Both the position numbers and the translations under genes were made by a program. From positions 334,987 through 398,986 of the forward strand of contig CAIYBN010000144.1 of NCBI GenBank assembly GCA_903924465.1: 64,000 nucleotides of DNA. Reading direction: 5' to 3'. The notes under the pieces were generated by a model, which was given only the letters and a program-made list of their open reading frames with translations, was not told the origin of the DNA and searched no databases. Position 1 is the stretch's first letter. Each line of letters begins with the position of its first letter. The DNA is from an uncultured Myxococcales bacterium (lineage in GTDB: Bacteria; Myxococcota_A; UBA9042). Of the stretch, positions 32,830-43,503 are shown in pieces.

Positions 32830-35223
32830 TCACGGCGCCAGCACCTCGACGTGCACGGTGGCACGCTGCTGGCGCCCGTCGGTCGCGCGGATCTGGTGGC
32901 GGCCCGGCAGCGGCGTCCAGAACAGCCGTTCACCCGAGGCCGTTTCGCCGAGGGCATGCGCATCGACCTGCCAACGGATCGGCGCGGCACCATGGCCGGA
33001 GAGCGAAATTTGTTGCGTCGAATCCAGCAATTGCGAATCACGCTGGTACACGGCGCCATCGCTTGGCTCATCGATCGCCAGCACCGGCGCCGCCGTATTC
33101 ACACCCGGACAGAGCGGCGAGAACGCTTGCGGCGGCTGTGGCAGGTGGTCGCGCGCCCAGTGATCGAACTCCGGCGGGAGAATCGCGTACACGTTGCGGA
33201 CGACCTGCGTCTCTGGACAATTCGGCCCCGCGCGCAGGTGGGTGCGACGGTCGATGGCGATTTCCTGATGCACGGTACAAGACTGCGGCTCGTTGCCCAC
33301 GGCAAACCACTCTTCCACCGCCGTCGGACAGAGCGGAGTGTGCGCACCACCCGACAGCGGACAGATGTTCCGGCGCACCAGCCCCGGCGGTGGCTGGAAT
33401 TCGGGTGACGGCTGGTCGCCAACCAGATGCAACAGCACGGCCCGCAGCAACGGCGCAGCCCCCGTCACACCGGAGACATCCCGCATCGGCGTGCCGTCGA
33501 AATTGCCGACCCACACGCCAACGGTCCAACGCGGCGTCGCGCCCAGCACCCAGTTGTCGCGAAAGCCTTTGGACGTGCCGGTTTTGGCCGCGACTTGGAA
33601 CGGCATTTCCAACGGCCCGCCGCGACCAAAACCCGGCTGGCGCGCCACCGGATCGGCCAGAATATCCAGCACCTGAAACGCCGCGGTCGCCGGCAGCACT
33701 TGCCGCGGCGAATCGCGGGGCACAGGCAGCGACGGTCCCGAATCCAGTTGCACCGCGTTCAGCCACCGCGGCGGCAGATGTGAGCCCAAACGCGCGAGCG
33801 TGGCAAAGGCGCCGGTCAAGTCCAGCAGCGTCACTTCGCCGTCACCCAGCACCAAGCCCAGGCCGTAGTGGTCCGGCGCGCGGTCGAGCGACGCCAGACC
33901 CAGCGCGTGCAGCAGGTCGAGCAACGGCGCCACCCCCAGCTTTTCGACCAACCGCACCGAAGCGATGTTCACCGACGAGGCCAGCGCCACGCGCGCCCGC
34001 AGCGGTCCAGCCATCGTGTCGCCATAGTTGCGCGGCGCGTAGTCGCCTTGTTCGGTGGCAAAATGCGCCTCCAGGTCCGCGAGCAACGTCGCCGGCGTCA
34101 GGTGCTGGTCGGGATCGGCAAACGCGGCGGCATAGGCAAACGCTTTCATCGTCGATCCGGGCTGCCGCAGCACCATCGCGCCGTTGTTGGCGCCCAGGCG
34201 ATCCGCTTGCAGATAACCAGACGAGCCGACCATCGCCCGCACCTCCATCGTCGCGTTGTCGATCACCACCACCGCGCCGTTGCCCACGCGACGCTCCACC
34301 AAAGTCGCCAGATGGGCGCGCAGCAGCTTGGCGACCTCATCCTGCAGCGGTGCGTGCAGCGTGGTCAGCAGCCGCGTCGGTCGCAAGTGCCAGATGGCCT
34401 GCAAGTGGTCGCGGACGAAGTCGGCCAGATGCGGCGCAAGTACCCGGTTCGTGTCCGGTTGGATGAGCACCGGCTCCGCCAATGCTGCCGCGAGCGTCGG
34501 TTCATCCAAAACGCCGTTCTGATGCAGCAGGTGCAGTAGCTGCCGCTGCGGCGCCAGCGCGCGTTCGGGATGCGCGAGCGGATCCAAACGTCCGGGCGCG
34601 CGGGGCAGCACCGCCAGATAGGCCGCCTCCGCCCACGACAGATCCTTGGCGTCCTTGTGGAAATAGCCACGCGCCGCCGCTTGAGTCCCGCGGATTTGCC
34701 CACCGTACGGCGCCCAGTTCAAATACCACGCGAGAATCGTGCGTTTGTCGTACCGCGCTTCCAGCTGGAGTGCCGCCAGCGCTTCCACCGCCTTGTCGGA
34801 CCACGTCCGCGGTCGCGGCGTCATCTGCTTGACCAACTGCTGGGTCAGCGTGGACGCACCGGAAAAGCGCCTGCCGCGCGCGATGTTTTGGCCTGCCGCG
34901 CGGACAATCGCCAAGGGATCCACGCCCGGATGCTGCCAGAATCGCTGATCTTCCAGCGCCAGCGTCGCCGCGACCAACTTGGCGGAAATCGCGTCCAACG
35001 CCACCGCCTGCGCCCGGGTGTGGTCGGGGCCGTAGAGCCAGCGCAGCGTGCGCCCATCCGCATCCAGCAACCCAGTCGCGCCGTAGCGCTGCTGTAGCGT
35101 CATTCCCGGATCCGTTGGAATCAGCCAACTGCCGCGAGACAGCGCCCAAACAGCGCTGCACAGAAGCGCGATGCCCAGCAAGGCGCGCAGAACGGCCGCG
35201 CGGTAGGCAACCCTGCGCCGCAT
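32830..35223 (-). CDS. pbpC: Penicillin-binding protein 1C
   Basis: Bifunctional peptidoglycan glycosyltransferase and transpeptidase-like protein in the inner membrane. The 797 residues have an N-terminal helix (about 9-28), a glycosyltransferase domain with EDQRFWQHPGVDP and GASTLTQQLVKQM, a penicillin-binding domain with SxxK (GSTMK), SxN (SSVN) and KTGTS, and a C-terminal PBP1C-type beta domain (from about 690). Its ATG shares one base with the stop of the alpha-2-macroglobulin gene (TGATG), so the two are translationally coupled, as in the conserved yfhM-pbpC pairing. Confidence 0.95.
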   Translation of the reverse strand: MRRRVAYRAAVLRALLGIALLCSAVWALSRGSWLIPTDPGMTLQQRYGATGLLDADGRTLRWLYGPDHTRAQAVALDAISAKLVAATLALEDQRFWQHPGVDPLAIVRAAGQNIARGRRFSGASTLTQQLVKQMTPRPRTWSDKAVEALAALQLEARYDKRTILAWYLNWAPYGGQIRGTQAAARGYFHKDAKDLSWAEAAYLAVLPRAPGRLDPLAHPERALAPQRQLLHLLHQNGVLDEPTLAAALAEPVLIQPDTNRVLAPHLADFVRDHLQAIWHLRPTRLLTTLHAPLQDEVAKLLRAHLATLVERRVGNGAVVVIDNATMEVRAMVGSSGYLQADRLGANNGAMVLRQPGSTMKAFAYAAAFADPDQHLTPATLLADLEAHFATEQGDYAPRNYGDTMAGPLRARVALASSVNIASVRLVEKLGVAPLLDLLHALGLASLDRAPDHYGLGLVLGDGEVTLLDLTGAFATLARLGSHLPPRWLNAVQLDSGPSLPVPRDSPRQVLPATAAFQVLDILADPVARQPGFGRGGPLEMPFQVAAKTGTSKGFRDNWVLGATPRWTVGVWVGNFDGTPMRDVSGVTGAAPLLRAVLLHLVGDQPSPEFQPPPGLVRRNICPLSGGAHTPLCPTAVEEWFAVGNEPQSCTVHQEIAIDRRTHLRAGPNCPETQVVRNVYAILPPEFDHWARDHLPQPPQAFSPLCPGVNTAAPVLAIDEPSDGAVYQRDSQLLDSTQQISLSGHGAAPIRWQVDAHALGETASGERLFWTPLPGRHQIRATDGRQQRATVHVEVLAP

Positions 35224-38200
35224 CAGTCGATGTGCACGGTTGTGGCGCCGGATGTGCCAAAGACGTCGGGCCGGTACATCGCTTCTGCGCGGGCGCCGAG
35301 ATCCTGATAGCTGCCCCGGCTGGCGGCGCGGGCGACGTAGCGGAACACCTGGGTGCCGGGCGAAAGATCCGCGAAGAACCGCACTTCGCGCCCCGCCAGT
35401 TCGGTGTTCTGGACCGCGCCGATGCGCGCATGACGATCCACCTGCAAGGCCGCCAAGCGTTGCGCCAGACCGGCGTCGTGGTTGGCAAACTGCAGGTCGA
35501 CTGGCTCCAGGCCCGCCACCGGTCGATCGACCACAGCCACATCCTCCCAGCGGTCGCCAGCCGTCACTTCCACCTGCACGATGACCTGATCGCCGCGATG
35601 CAGCGGCCCGGTGACCGGGTCCCCACGCACCGTGAACAGCCGCCGCCGCACCAGCAGCCCAGCATTGCGCGCCTCCTGAGGCGGCGTTTGCAGCGCGTAG
35701 CTGTACGCCAACCGCAGCCACAGCGGACCTTGACCATGCCGATCAAACCGGAGCGGCGTGTCGCCTTTGGCCAGCTGCGCCTGACTCATCTCGACCGAGT
35801 CGACGTGCGCGGTTCGCGTCGCCACACCGGACAGCTGGAGTTGATCGGCCACGTAGAACTTGAAGTCGCCGTCGACCGCTGGCCCCGCCTGGGTTTGCGC
35901 CACCAGCGCGCGCAGTGCCCACGCGTTGTCGTGCGTGCTTCGCCAACCGTGACCGCCCTGCTGCAACGCCAGCCACCGGGTCAAGCGCGGCAGAAGCGGA
36001 TGCTGCGGCTCGCTTCGCGCCAGCACTTCCACCAGCAAGGCCTGACGCTGCAGCGGCGACGACCAACTCCAGGCGCTAGGCAGCTCGGGCAAGTGACTCG
36101 TTTCGCCATCAACGCGCATTTGTGCCAGCAGCGGCTCCAGCAAGGCGTGAACCTGCGACGCGAACTTCTTGCCATCCAGCCGGGCAAACGCCGCCGCCAG
36201 CCACAGCTGGTCGTCCAAACCGAGCTGCGCGCGCCCGGCAAAGAAGGCCTCCGCCGTCGCTGGATCCGCCAGACCGACCGCAGCCTCCACGGCCAGCACT
36301 TGCACTTGCTGGCTCTTGGCCTGATGGCTGCGCAGCCAGGTTGCCGCGCTGTGCAGGACCGCTGCATCCACATGCAGCCCCGCCGCTTGCGCGTCCGCGA
36401 GCACCCAGAGCGCCCACAGTGTCGCGTCCACGTCCGCGTGGCCGGCGTCCCACAGCGAGAATCCGCCGTCAAATTGACTGCGCGCCTGGATGTGGTCAAT
36501 CCACTGCTGCGCCAACGCGTGCGGATCCGCCACCAGCTGGCCAAGCGCGGTTTTGTCCTGGCCGCGCAAGGCTTCAAGGGCCAAAAGTCCTTGCAGGCGC
36601 GAAGCAAGCTGTTCCGTGCAGTCGTAGGGATAATCCGTCAACGCGGCGATGGCCACTTCAGCGCCGACGGCCAGCGAACCCGAGACCGCAATCCGCAGCC
36701 CACCGCGATCCGGCACCACGCCGTCGTCCTTGTGCAGCATCTCCAAGCGACTGCCCGTCACCTGCGCCCAGCTGACCACCGTTTCCACCGGCTGAAGCAT
36801 TTTGATGTCCAGCGACTCTTCCACCGCATCGGCCACGTCCGGCTGATGCACCGCCGTCGCCGTCACCCGCCATTGCACCTTGGCTGAGCCCGTGGCTTGC
36901 GCCATCACGCGAAAACGCACCTCCTGACTCTGTAGCGGCGCGAGCGTCAACGCCTCGGTCGGCGCGCTTTCCAGCACCAGCGGTGCCGCCACATTCAGCT
37001 CGGCCCGCACCGTCACCGCGAAGGGCTGGCGGTTGCGCACGGTCGCCGTCAGTTCCACGTGGTCACCGATCGCGACTGATTTCGGCATCGCCGGCTGCAC
37101 CATGAGCGGCTTCGACGCCTCCATTTCCGCGTCGCCACTGCCAAAATCGCCCGGGCCATCGACCGCCACCGCCAGGATTCGCCAGGTCGTCAAATTGTCG
37201 GGGAGCGTGAAGGTGTGCCGCACTTTGCCATCGGCCGGCAGTTCCAGCGACGCTTGCCAGAAGGCCACGTCGCGCAGGTTCGAGCGCGTCGTGCCTGGCG
37301 CGCCACCGCCGCCGCCTGGATCGCCCTTCAACTCACCCGCGCGCCGCCGCACCAGGGATTCCATCAGCACCGCATCTTCCACGCCGCGCTCGATCGCCGC
37401 GTACAGCGCGGTCAGCGGGTCCGGCGTGTGTTCACCGGTCAGCGCCAGCACGCCTTCGTCCACCGCCCACAGCGTCACTTCCGCCGCCCGCGGCCGTCCC
37501 GCAGCGTCGCGCACCACCACTTCCACGGACGTCTTGTGCCCAGGCAGCATCTGGGCATGCTCAGGCGTTACCGTCACTTGCAGCCGATGGTCTTCCGGGT
37601 CCACCGTGAGTTCGATCGCTTCCATCTGGACGCTCGGCGCGCCCGTGTCGAGTCCCAGCGCGCCGTCACTGCGACGACCGGCAATGACCATTACTCCAAC
37701 GTGCACGTTCGGCGCATGACGCGCCTCGATCGGGATGTCGAGGATCGGCGCCGCGCCATGGAGCTGGACGATTTGCGTCCGCAAGATGCCGGCGCGCTCT
37801 TGGGTCACGAGCGCCAGCGCGTCGGGAACTTGATTGCGCACCAGCAGATGCGCGGTTTCACCGATCTTGTAGATCGCTTTGTCCGCGATCAGCAGACGCT
37901 GATCTTCATCCGGACTCCAAACCATGTCCGGACCCGTGGCATAGAAATCTGTGACCGTCGTGGCCACCCGGCCGCGGCTGTCGCGCACGCTGGCTTGCAC
38001 GCTGAACAAGCCGGATGTCTGGACCGTGAGCGTGCAGTCCACCGGCAGCGCAGCGCTTTTCGCATTGCATTCGCCCGCGGACGTCGTGACCAGGCGGGTC
38101 TGCCAGCTGGTCTCGCCACCCATGCCGCGCACGCGAATCGCTTTCCACTCCCGCCGCTGTAGCTTGACGGCAAGCGGCAGACCGGCCAGCGCCTTGCCCC

Positions 38201-40880
38201 CCGGATCAGTCGCCACCAAGTGAATGGGCAGCGGCGCATGCGCGGTCACCAACGTCGACGGCAGGCCAACGCCCACCAGCGCGGCCGCCGGATGCAGCCA
38301 GAACGCGTGGCTGGCCGACATCTCGCGGCCGTTGGGATCCTGCACCGATGCCGCCACTTCCACGCGCATCGAACGGTCCAGGGGCACCGTGGTCGGAATC
38401 GCGAAGGCCAGCCGGCCGCGGTCGTCGGTTTCACCGCGCAGTTCGTGGTTCAGCACGTTGCGGGCACCGGCGCCATCCGCTTCCTGCCAAGTGTGCATGC
38501 CAAACTGGAATTGCGGCCAACCGGGCGGCTCAAATGACTCCGCGCTGCCCGAAGCCGTCACGTGTGCAGGCGCCTTGCCGAGCGGACCGCCGGAGAACCA
38601 GCTCGCCTGGAGATCGCCCGGCACGGCATCGCCGCGCGCCACGTGCTGCGCCCGGAGCGTCAAGTCCAGCCGGGTGCGCGGCACGTGATAGACCGCAAGC
38701 TGCACGGTCTTGTCAAACTCGGTGTGCTGCGACGCGGCATGGACGCGCCAGGCGCCCACACGCGCGTTGGGCGCAAAGGTCAGGTTCGTGGCAAACGTTC
38801 CGCGGGCGCTCAACCGCACCACGGTCTCCGCCGCCGCATGATCCGTCGGGTCGCGCAGCTGTAACGTCACTTCCCGACCCGCCGCGGGCAGGCCGAGCGC
38901 TTCCTTGCCGACCAGACGCAACAGGCCTTTGATCTGCACCGTTTCGCCAGACCGGTACACCGGCTTGTCGGTCAACAGCCAACCCCGCTCGCTGTCATCC
39001 GGCGTGTCGTCATTGTCGCGCACCCACGGCGACGGCTCAACGACTTCCAGTGTGGCCGCATCGTCGCCTTTGGTTGCCGTCACCCGCCGCTCGGTATCCT
39101 TCTTGCGCTGGCGATTCGGCACGCTGCCTGGTCCCGTCACCAGGCCTTCGCTGTTGGTGGTCGATCGCCACACGACGCTGTCCTTTTCATCGCGCATTTC
39201 CACGCGCGCTCCCGCCACCGGCTGGCCAGTTTGAAGCGCCGTGACCCAGAACAGCGACTCGTTGCGCGCGGACTTGGCGGCGACGTGCAGGTCCGTCACC
39301 TGGAACAGCCGACCTTCCCGGCCCGACGGCGCCCAGCGCTGATCCGGCGGGCGGGTGATATCCGGCGTCGCGATTTCCAGCCACACCCGCCCCGGTTTGC
39401 CGGCCAGCACGGTGTCCAGATCCACAACACGCCGCTCGATGACGTCCACTTTGCCTGTGGATTTCAGCGCCAATTCCACCGGCGCACCCAGCTGGGCCAG
39501 CGCCGTCGCGTAACCCGGATCGTCCACATGCAGCGCACGCAGCACCGACCACGGCGCATCCGCTGGCACGCGGTAGGCTCGCGCCGAGACGGTATTCAGG
39601 TTGCGCATCGTCACCGCCACCGCGTGCGGCTTTTGCTGCAGCTCCATGACGCTGCCGTCCGTATCGATCGCCAACTGCGGCTTGCGGTGGCCAAACGTCC
39701 GCGTCAACACGATTGGCTTGCGCAGACGGCGACCGTGCGCATCTTCCAGTTGCGGCGCAACGGTCAACGTGAACGTCGTCGCCGGGGCAAAGTCGCCCAG
39801 AATCGAGCATTGCGCGCCGTAGCATTCCAGGCGCAGGTTCTTGACCGCGGGCGTGGCCATCAGCAGTTTGCTCTGATCGACCGGCGGCATCTGCGTGGTG
39901 AACTTGAGCTCTGCCGCGCGCCAGATGTCTGGATCCGGATCGGTATCCTCGGCCACCTGCAGCAGTTCGAACGGTTCCAGCGCGCCGCCCGTCGCGTCCG
40001 ACGCGCCGCCTGCTGTGCCAAACGTCACGGCCTCTGGTTCGAGCGTCGCCAGCGTGCCGCTCTTGCCGATCAGCCCGGGCGTCACAGTCACGGTGATGCG
40101 CTGCCACGGCGGCAGACGCTGGGCAAAGCGCACTTCGACCCACTGGCCGGCGTCAATCGGCGCGCTCGTGTCGCGCAGGTCCACCGGTAACGCGTCCTCG
40201 GCCACACGCCCGGCGTTTGGGCGGGCGATGCGAAATGGCGGCAGCGGATGTTCGGCATCCGCGTTGGTCACAGTCAGATGCTGCTGCAACTGCGCCAGAT
40301 CGACCGGTTGATTGAACAGCAGCCGTACCTGCGTGTCGCGCGGCGCAAAGGCTTGCCCTTGGCTGGGCGAGGTCCAAAGCCAGCGCGGCGGTGCGGTGCG
40401 AAATTCCCAATCCAGCGATTGCCGCAGCGGGCGACCCGCGCGCGTGTGCAGGTTCGCCACCAGGTGGGCGCGGATGCGCTCAGCGTGCGGCCAGCCCGGC
40501 TGCGGTTGCCCGACAACGGTATCGGTCGACACCCAGCGCCATTGCATCGGCACGTCGGGCTCAAGCGTCACGCCGGTGAGTACGGTGGGCAGATCCAGCG
40601 CGGCGAGCGGCACCATCGGCTCGGAGAACGCGATGATCAGCGGCGCATCGGCCGCGATTTCACCCGTCGGCAGGGCAAAAGTCACCGTTGGCTCAACCGG
40701 TGGTGGCACGCCGATGACTGCCGTCGCTGGCGCCGCCGCGATCGCGTCGCCTTGGCGGATATCCGCGGTCCCAGCGGCAGGCTTTTGCCCCGCATGTCCG
40801 CAAGCGGCGAGCGCCACGCAAAGGCACAATCGCCAGGGCAGGGACAACCGCGCCTGCTTCACCGTTTGCGCCTGCTTCAT
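35223..40880 (-). CDS. Bacterial alpha-2-macroglobulin lipoprotein with intact thioester
   Basis: A 1885-residue periplasmic protease trap, thought to protect the envelope when peptidoglycan is breached, in partnership with PBP1C. Start 40880 has GGGAG about nine bases before it, and the signal ends in a lipobox (LCVALAACG). The usual MG-domain series follows. The thioester motif CTEQ (Cys1421 in DYPYDCTEQLASRLQ) is complete, so it should be the trapping YfhM-like class and not the thioester-free YfaS class. An alpha-helical thioester domain and a C-terminal receptor-binding-like domain end the protein. A Gly-rich, Arg/Lys-flanked stretch (RRRAGELKGDPGGGGGAPG) lies well before the thioester. 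Confidence 0.95.
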   Translation of the reverse strand: MKQAQTVKQARLSLPWRLCLCVALAACGHAGQKPAAGTADIRQGDAIAAAPATAVIGVPPPVEPTVTFALPTGEIAADAPLIIAFSEPMVPLAALDLPTVLTGVTLEPDVPMQWRWVSTDTVVGQPQPGWPHAERIRAHLVANLHTRAGRPLRQSLDWEFRTAPPRWLWTSPSQGQAFAPRDTQVRLLFNQPVDLAQLQQHLTVTNADAEHPLPPFRIARPNAGRVAEDALPVDLRDTSAPIDAGQWVEVRFAQRLPPWQRITVTVTPGLIGKSGTLATLEPEAVTFGTAGGASDATGGALEPFELLQVAEDTDPDPDIWRAAELKFTTQMPPVDQSKLLMATPAVKNLRLECYGAQCSILGDFAPATTFTLTVAPQLEDAHGRRLRKPIVLTRTFGHRKPQLAIDTDGSVMELQQKPHAVAVTMRNLNTVSARAYRVPADAPWSVLRALHVDDPGYATALAQLGAPVELALKSTGKVDVIERRVVDLDTVLAGKPGRVWLEIATPDITRPPDQRWAPSGREGRLFQVTDLHVAAKSARNESLFWVTALQTGQPVAGARVEMRDEKDSVVWRSTTNSEGLVTGPGSVPNRQRKKDTERRVTATKGDDAATLEVVEPSPWVRDNDDTPDDSERGWLLTDKPVYRSGETVQIKGLLRLVGKEALGLPAAGREVTLQLRDPTDHAAAETVVRLSARGTFATNLTFAPNARVGAWRVHAASQHTEFDKTVQLAVYHVPRTRLDLTLRAQHVARGDAVPGDLQASWFSGGPLGKAPAHVTASGSAESFEPPGWPQFQFGMHTWQEADGAGARNVLNHELRGETDDRGRLAFAIPTTVPLDRSMRVEVAASVQDPNGREMSASHAFWLHPAAALVGVGLPSTLVTAHAPLPIHLVATDPGGKALAGLPLAVKLQRREWKAIRVRGMGGETSWQTRLVTTSAGECNAKSAALPVDCTLTVQTSGLFSVQASVRDSRGRVATTVTDFYATGPDMVWSPDEDQRLLIADKAIYKIGETAHLLVRNQVPDALALVTQERAGILRTQIVQLHGAAPILDIPIEARHAPNVHVGVMVIAGRRSDGALGLDTGAPSVQMEAIELTVDPEDHRLQVTVTPEHAQMLPGHKTSVEVVVRDAAGRPRAAEVTLWAVDEGVLALTGEHTPDPLTALYAAIERGVEDAVLMESLVRRRAGELKGDPGGGGGAPGTTRSNLRDVAFWQASLELPADGKVRHTFTLPDNLTTWRILAVAVDGPGDFGSGDAEMEASKPLMVQPAMPKSVAIGDHVELTATVRNRQPFAVTVRAELNVAAPLVLESAPTEALTLAPLQSQEVRFRVMAQATGSAKVQWRVTATAVHQPDVADAVEESLDIKMLQPVETVVSWAQVTGSRLEMLHKDDGVVPDRGGLRIAVSGSLAVGAEVAIAALTDYPYDCTEQLASRLQGLLALEALRGQDKTALGQLVADPHALAQQWIDHIQARSQFDGGFSLWDAGHADVDATLWALWVLADAQAAGLHVDAAVLHSAATWLRSHQAKSQQVQVLAVEAAVGLADPATAEAFFAGRAQLGLDDQLWLAAAFARLDGKKFASQVHALLEPLLAQMRVDGETSHLPELPSAWSWSSPLQRQALLVEVLARSEPQHPLLPRLTRWLALQQGGHGWRSTHDNAWALRALVAQTQAGPAVDGDFKFYVADQLQLSGVATRTAHVDSVEMSQAQLAKGDTPLRFDRHGQGPLWLRLAYSYALQTPPQEARNAGLLVRRRLFTVRGDPVTGPLHRGDQVIVQVEVTAGDRWEDVAVVDRPVAGLEPVDLQFANHDAGLAQRLAALQVDRHARIGAVQNTELAGREVRFFADLSPGTQVFRYVARAASRGSYQDLGARAEAMYRPDVFGTSGATTVHID

Positions 40881-40901
40881 CGTCTGACTCCCGTTCCGGC
40901 G

Positions 40902-40913
40902 AAGCGTACGCTT
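40902..40913. promoter_or_regulatory. Short perfect palindrome in the A2M-priA divergent gap
   Basis: AAGCGTACGCTT sits mid-way in the 66-base gap between the divergent alpha-2-macroglobulin and priA genes, where both promoters must lie. It could be an operator for either; no other support. Confidence 0.3.
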
Positions 40914-40946
40914 GCCGTTCTGGCCACGCAACGGCACGCTTGCGCC

Positions 40947-43331
40947 ATGGGCAAACCTCGCCAGTCGCCGCAGATCGACCTGTTCGCCGCAGAAATGCCT
41001 CCGACACAAGCGGTTGCGCCGGAGGTGCGCGCCCGACCCCTGCGCGAGCGGCCACGGGCAGGGCAGGCGACGCTGGCGGGCCAGACCTTCCTGATGGCGG
41101 TGGAAGTCGCGGTCGCCAACCACACGGACGCGCTGCACTACGGCATTCCGCTGGCGCTCGTGGACACCGTGGAGCCGGGCCATCGGTTGACCGTACCGCT
41201 GCAGGGCAAGCTCGTGGTGGGTCTGGCCATGCGGCTGCAGCCCGTGGCGGACTTGACCTTCGACGTGCGCAAGCTGCGGCCAATCGTCGCCGTGCATCGC
41301 CACGAACCGCCGCTGCCACCGGACTTGCTGGAAACGCTGCGGTTTTGCGCGAGCTACTACCACGCGCCGCTGGGTGCCGCCGCGCGCCTCGCCTTGCCCG
41401 CGCCGCTGCGCCACACCGGTGTGGAAGGCGACGACGCGCCGGAGCGCCTGCAGCCCATGGTCTCATCCAACGACGTGCGGCCCTGGCCCGATGGGCTGGG
41501 CAAGGCGGAAGTGCGAATCCTGCAGAAAATCGAGGCCGCAGGGACGCTGTCGCTGGCGGAGCTGCGACGGCCGGGCGAGAACGGCAAGCTGGCGGCGCCG
41601 ACCCAAGTGCTGGAATTGCTGCAGGAGCGCGGGCTGGTGCGGCTGTGGCAGGACCGGGTGCTGCGCGATCCAATGGGCCTGCGCGAACCGGTGGCGCGCG
41701 ATACGTCGCCTGAGCTCACGCCGGAACAGCGGCTGGCCCTGCACCGCATGCAGGAGGACACGCACGCGCGGCGGTTTGCCGGACACTTGCTGCGCGGCAT
41801 CACCGGGTCAGGCAAGACGGAAGTCTATCTGCACGTGATTGCCGACATTTTGGCGCAAGGGCGCGGCGCCATCGTGCTGGTGCCAGAGATTGCGCTGACG
41901 CCGCTGCTGGTGCGGCGTTTCCGCGCGCGCTTTGGCGATCAAGTGGCGGCGCTGCACTCGGCCATGACGGAAGGCGAGCGCTTGGACCAGTTGGCGCAAG
42001 TCGCCCAGGGCGCGCGGCGCATCGTCGTGGGACCGCGGTCCGCGCTGTTTGCGCCGGTCGCGGATCTGGGCGTCATTGTCGTGGACGAATGCCACGACAG
42101 CAGCTTCAAACAGCAAAATGGCCTGCACTACCACGCCCGCGACGTGGCGTTGGCGCGGGCGAAAGCTGCGAATGCCGTGTGCGTGCTGGGTTCGGCGACG
42201 CCGGGCTGTGAAGAGATGTTGCTGGCGCGCGAGGGCAAGCTGCACTTGACCGAATTGCAGCTGCGTGCAACCGGCGGCGCGCTGCCGCTCGCGCACGTGA
42301 TTGACCTGCGTGACAGTCCGCGGTTGCGCGACGAAAAGGAGGATCGGCCGAGCCTGCTTTCGGAAGAGCTCGTGGCCGCGGTGGCGGAGACCGTCCAGCG
42401 CGGCGAACAGGCGATCTTGCTGCACAACCGCCGCGGTTTTGCCACGAGCATGCTGTGCCAAACGTGCGGCGCGACGCTGGATTGCCCGGAATGCGCGGTC
42501 ACGCTGACATGGCACAAGAACCAGGGACGGCTGCGCTGCCATTTGTGCGATCACTCGGTGTCCATCGACACGAGTTGCCCGACCTGCCAGGGCCACAACC
42601 TGTTGGGCATCGGCGCGGGCACGGAGCGCATCGAGGACACGCTGGCCCACGCGGTGCCGCAAGCGCGCATGGCGCGTTTTGACCGCGATACAGCGGCGGG
42701 GCAACGTCTGCACGACACGTTGGAGAAGTTCGCGCGCCACGAGTTGGACGTGCTTGTCGGCACGCAAATGCTGGCCAAAGGCCACGATTTTCCCGCGGTG
42801 ACGCTGGTCGGCGTCGTGCTGGCGGAATCGGGCTTGCAGATCCCGGATTTCCGCGCCAGCGAGCGGACGTTCCAGCTGCTGACGCAAGTCGCCGGTCGCG
42901 CGGGTCGCGGTCACAAGCCAGGGCGCGTGCTGGTGCAAACCTACATGCCCGATCACCCGGCGATTCAGGCAGCATTGCGGCATGATCACAGCGGATTTAT
43001 CCAAACTGAGTTGCTGGCCCGGCAGCGTTTTGGCTATCCACCTTATGTGCATCTGGCGCTGTTGGAAACACGGCATGTCGAAGAAAGTCGCGCGCAGGCG
43101 GCGATGATCGCGCTGGTCGAGCGTGCCCGCGAGCTGGGCCTGGAGGTGCGCGGTCCCCTGTACGCGGGCGTGGCGCGCGTGCGCGGGATCTGGCGCTGGC
43201 ACGCGCTCATCCGCAGCCGCGATCGCCGCCCCCTGCACGCCGGCCTCCGGGTGCTGGAGCGTGAAGTCGTCCCAACGCTGCCTCCCGGCGTAACCTACAG
43301 CGTCGATGTCGATCCTTACGCTTTTGGTTAA
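40947..43331 (+). CDS. priA: Primosomal protein N' (replication restart helicase PriA)
   Basis: Restarts stalled replication forks by unwinding DNA and loading the primosome. The 794 residues comprise an N-terminal 3'-DNA-binding domain, a superfamily 2 helicase with Walker A GITGSGKTEVYL and motif II VVDECHDSSFKQ, GSATPG (motif III), and zinc-binding cysteines (CQTCGATLDCPEC, CHLCDH, CPTCQ). These are followed by GTQMLAKGHDFPAVTLV and QVAGRAGRG. Motif II reads DECH where most PriA proteins have DEEH. The start is the first ATG after the short divergent gap; an N-terminal extension of about 40 residues precedes the conserved part. Confidence 0.95.
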   Translation: MGKPRQSPQIDLFAAEMPPTQAVAPEVRARPLRERPRAGQATLAGQTFLMAVEVAVANHTDALHYGIPLALVDTVEPGHRLTVPLQGKLVVGLAMRLQPVADLTFDVRKLRPIVAVHRHEPPLPPDLLETLRFCASYYHAPLGAAARLALPAPLRHTGVEGDDAPERLQPMVSSNDVRPWPDGLGKAEVRILQKIEAAGTLSLAELRRPGENGKLAAPTQVLELLQERGLVRLWQDRVLRDPMGLREPVARDTSPELTPEQRLALHRMQEDTHARRFAGHLLRGITGSGKTEVYLHVIADILAQGRGAIVLVPEIALTPLLVRRFRARFGDQVAALHSAMTEGERLDQLAQVAQGARRIVVGPRSALFAPVADLGVIVVDECHDSSFKQQNGLHYHARDVALARAKAANAVCVLGSATPGCEEMLLAREGKLHLTELQLRATGGALPLAHVIDLRDSPRLRDEKEDRPSLLSEELVAAVAETVQRGEQAILLHNRRGFATSMLCQTCGATLDCPECAVTLTWHKNQGRLRCHLCDHSVSIDTSCPTCQGHNLLGIGAGTERIEDTLAHAVPQARMARFDRDTAAGQRLHDTLEKFARHELDVLVGTQMLAKGHDFPAVTLVGVVLAESGLQIPDFRASERTFQLLTQVAGRAGRGHKPGRVLVQTYMPDHPAIQAALRHDHSGFIQTELLARQRFGYPPYVHLALLETRHVEESRAQAAMIALVERARELGLEVRGPLYAGVARVRGIWRWHALIRSRDRRPLHAGLRVLEREVVPTLPPGVTYSVDVDPYAFG

Positions 43332-43503
43332 CGCAAGTATGACCCAAAGGCGGCGCGCCAATTCATTGCCGCACGCTTCGTAGCCTGCTATCGTGGCGCG
43401 CCGTGCTGAATGCCCATGGGGAGGCATGCCAGCATGTGGTTTTCGTGTGTCAGTCTGCTGGGTTGAGTGGCGTGCCGAATCGGCCGCACGGGGGAGGAGT
43501 TCC

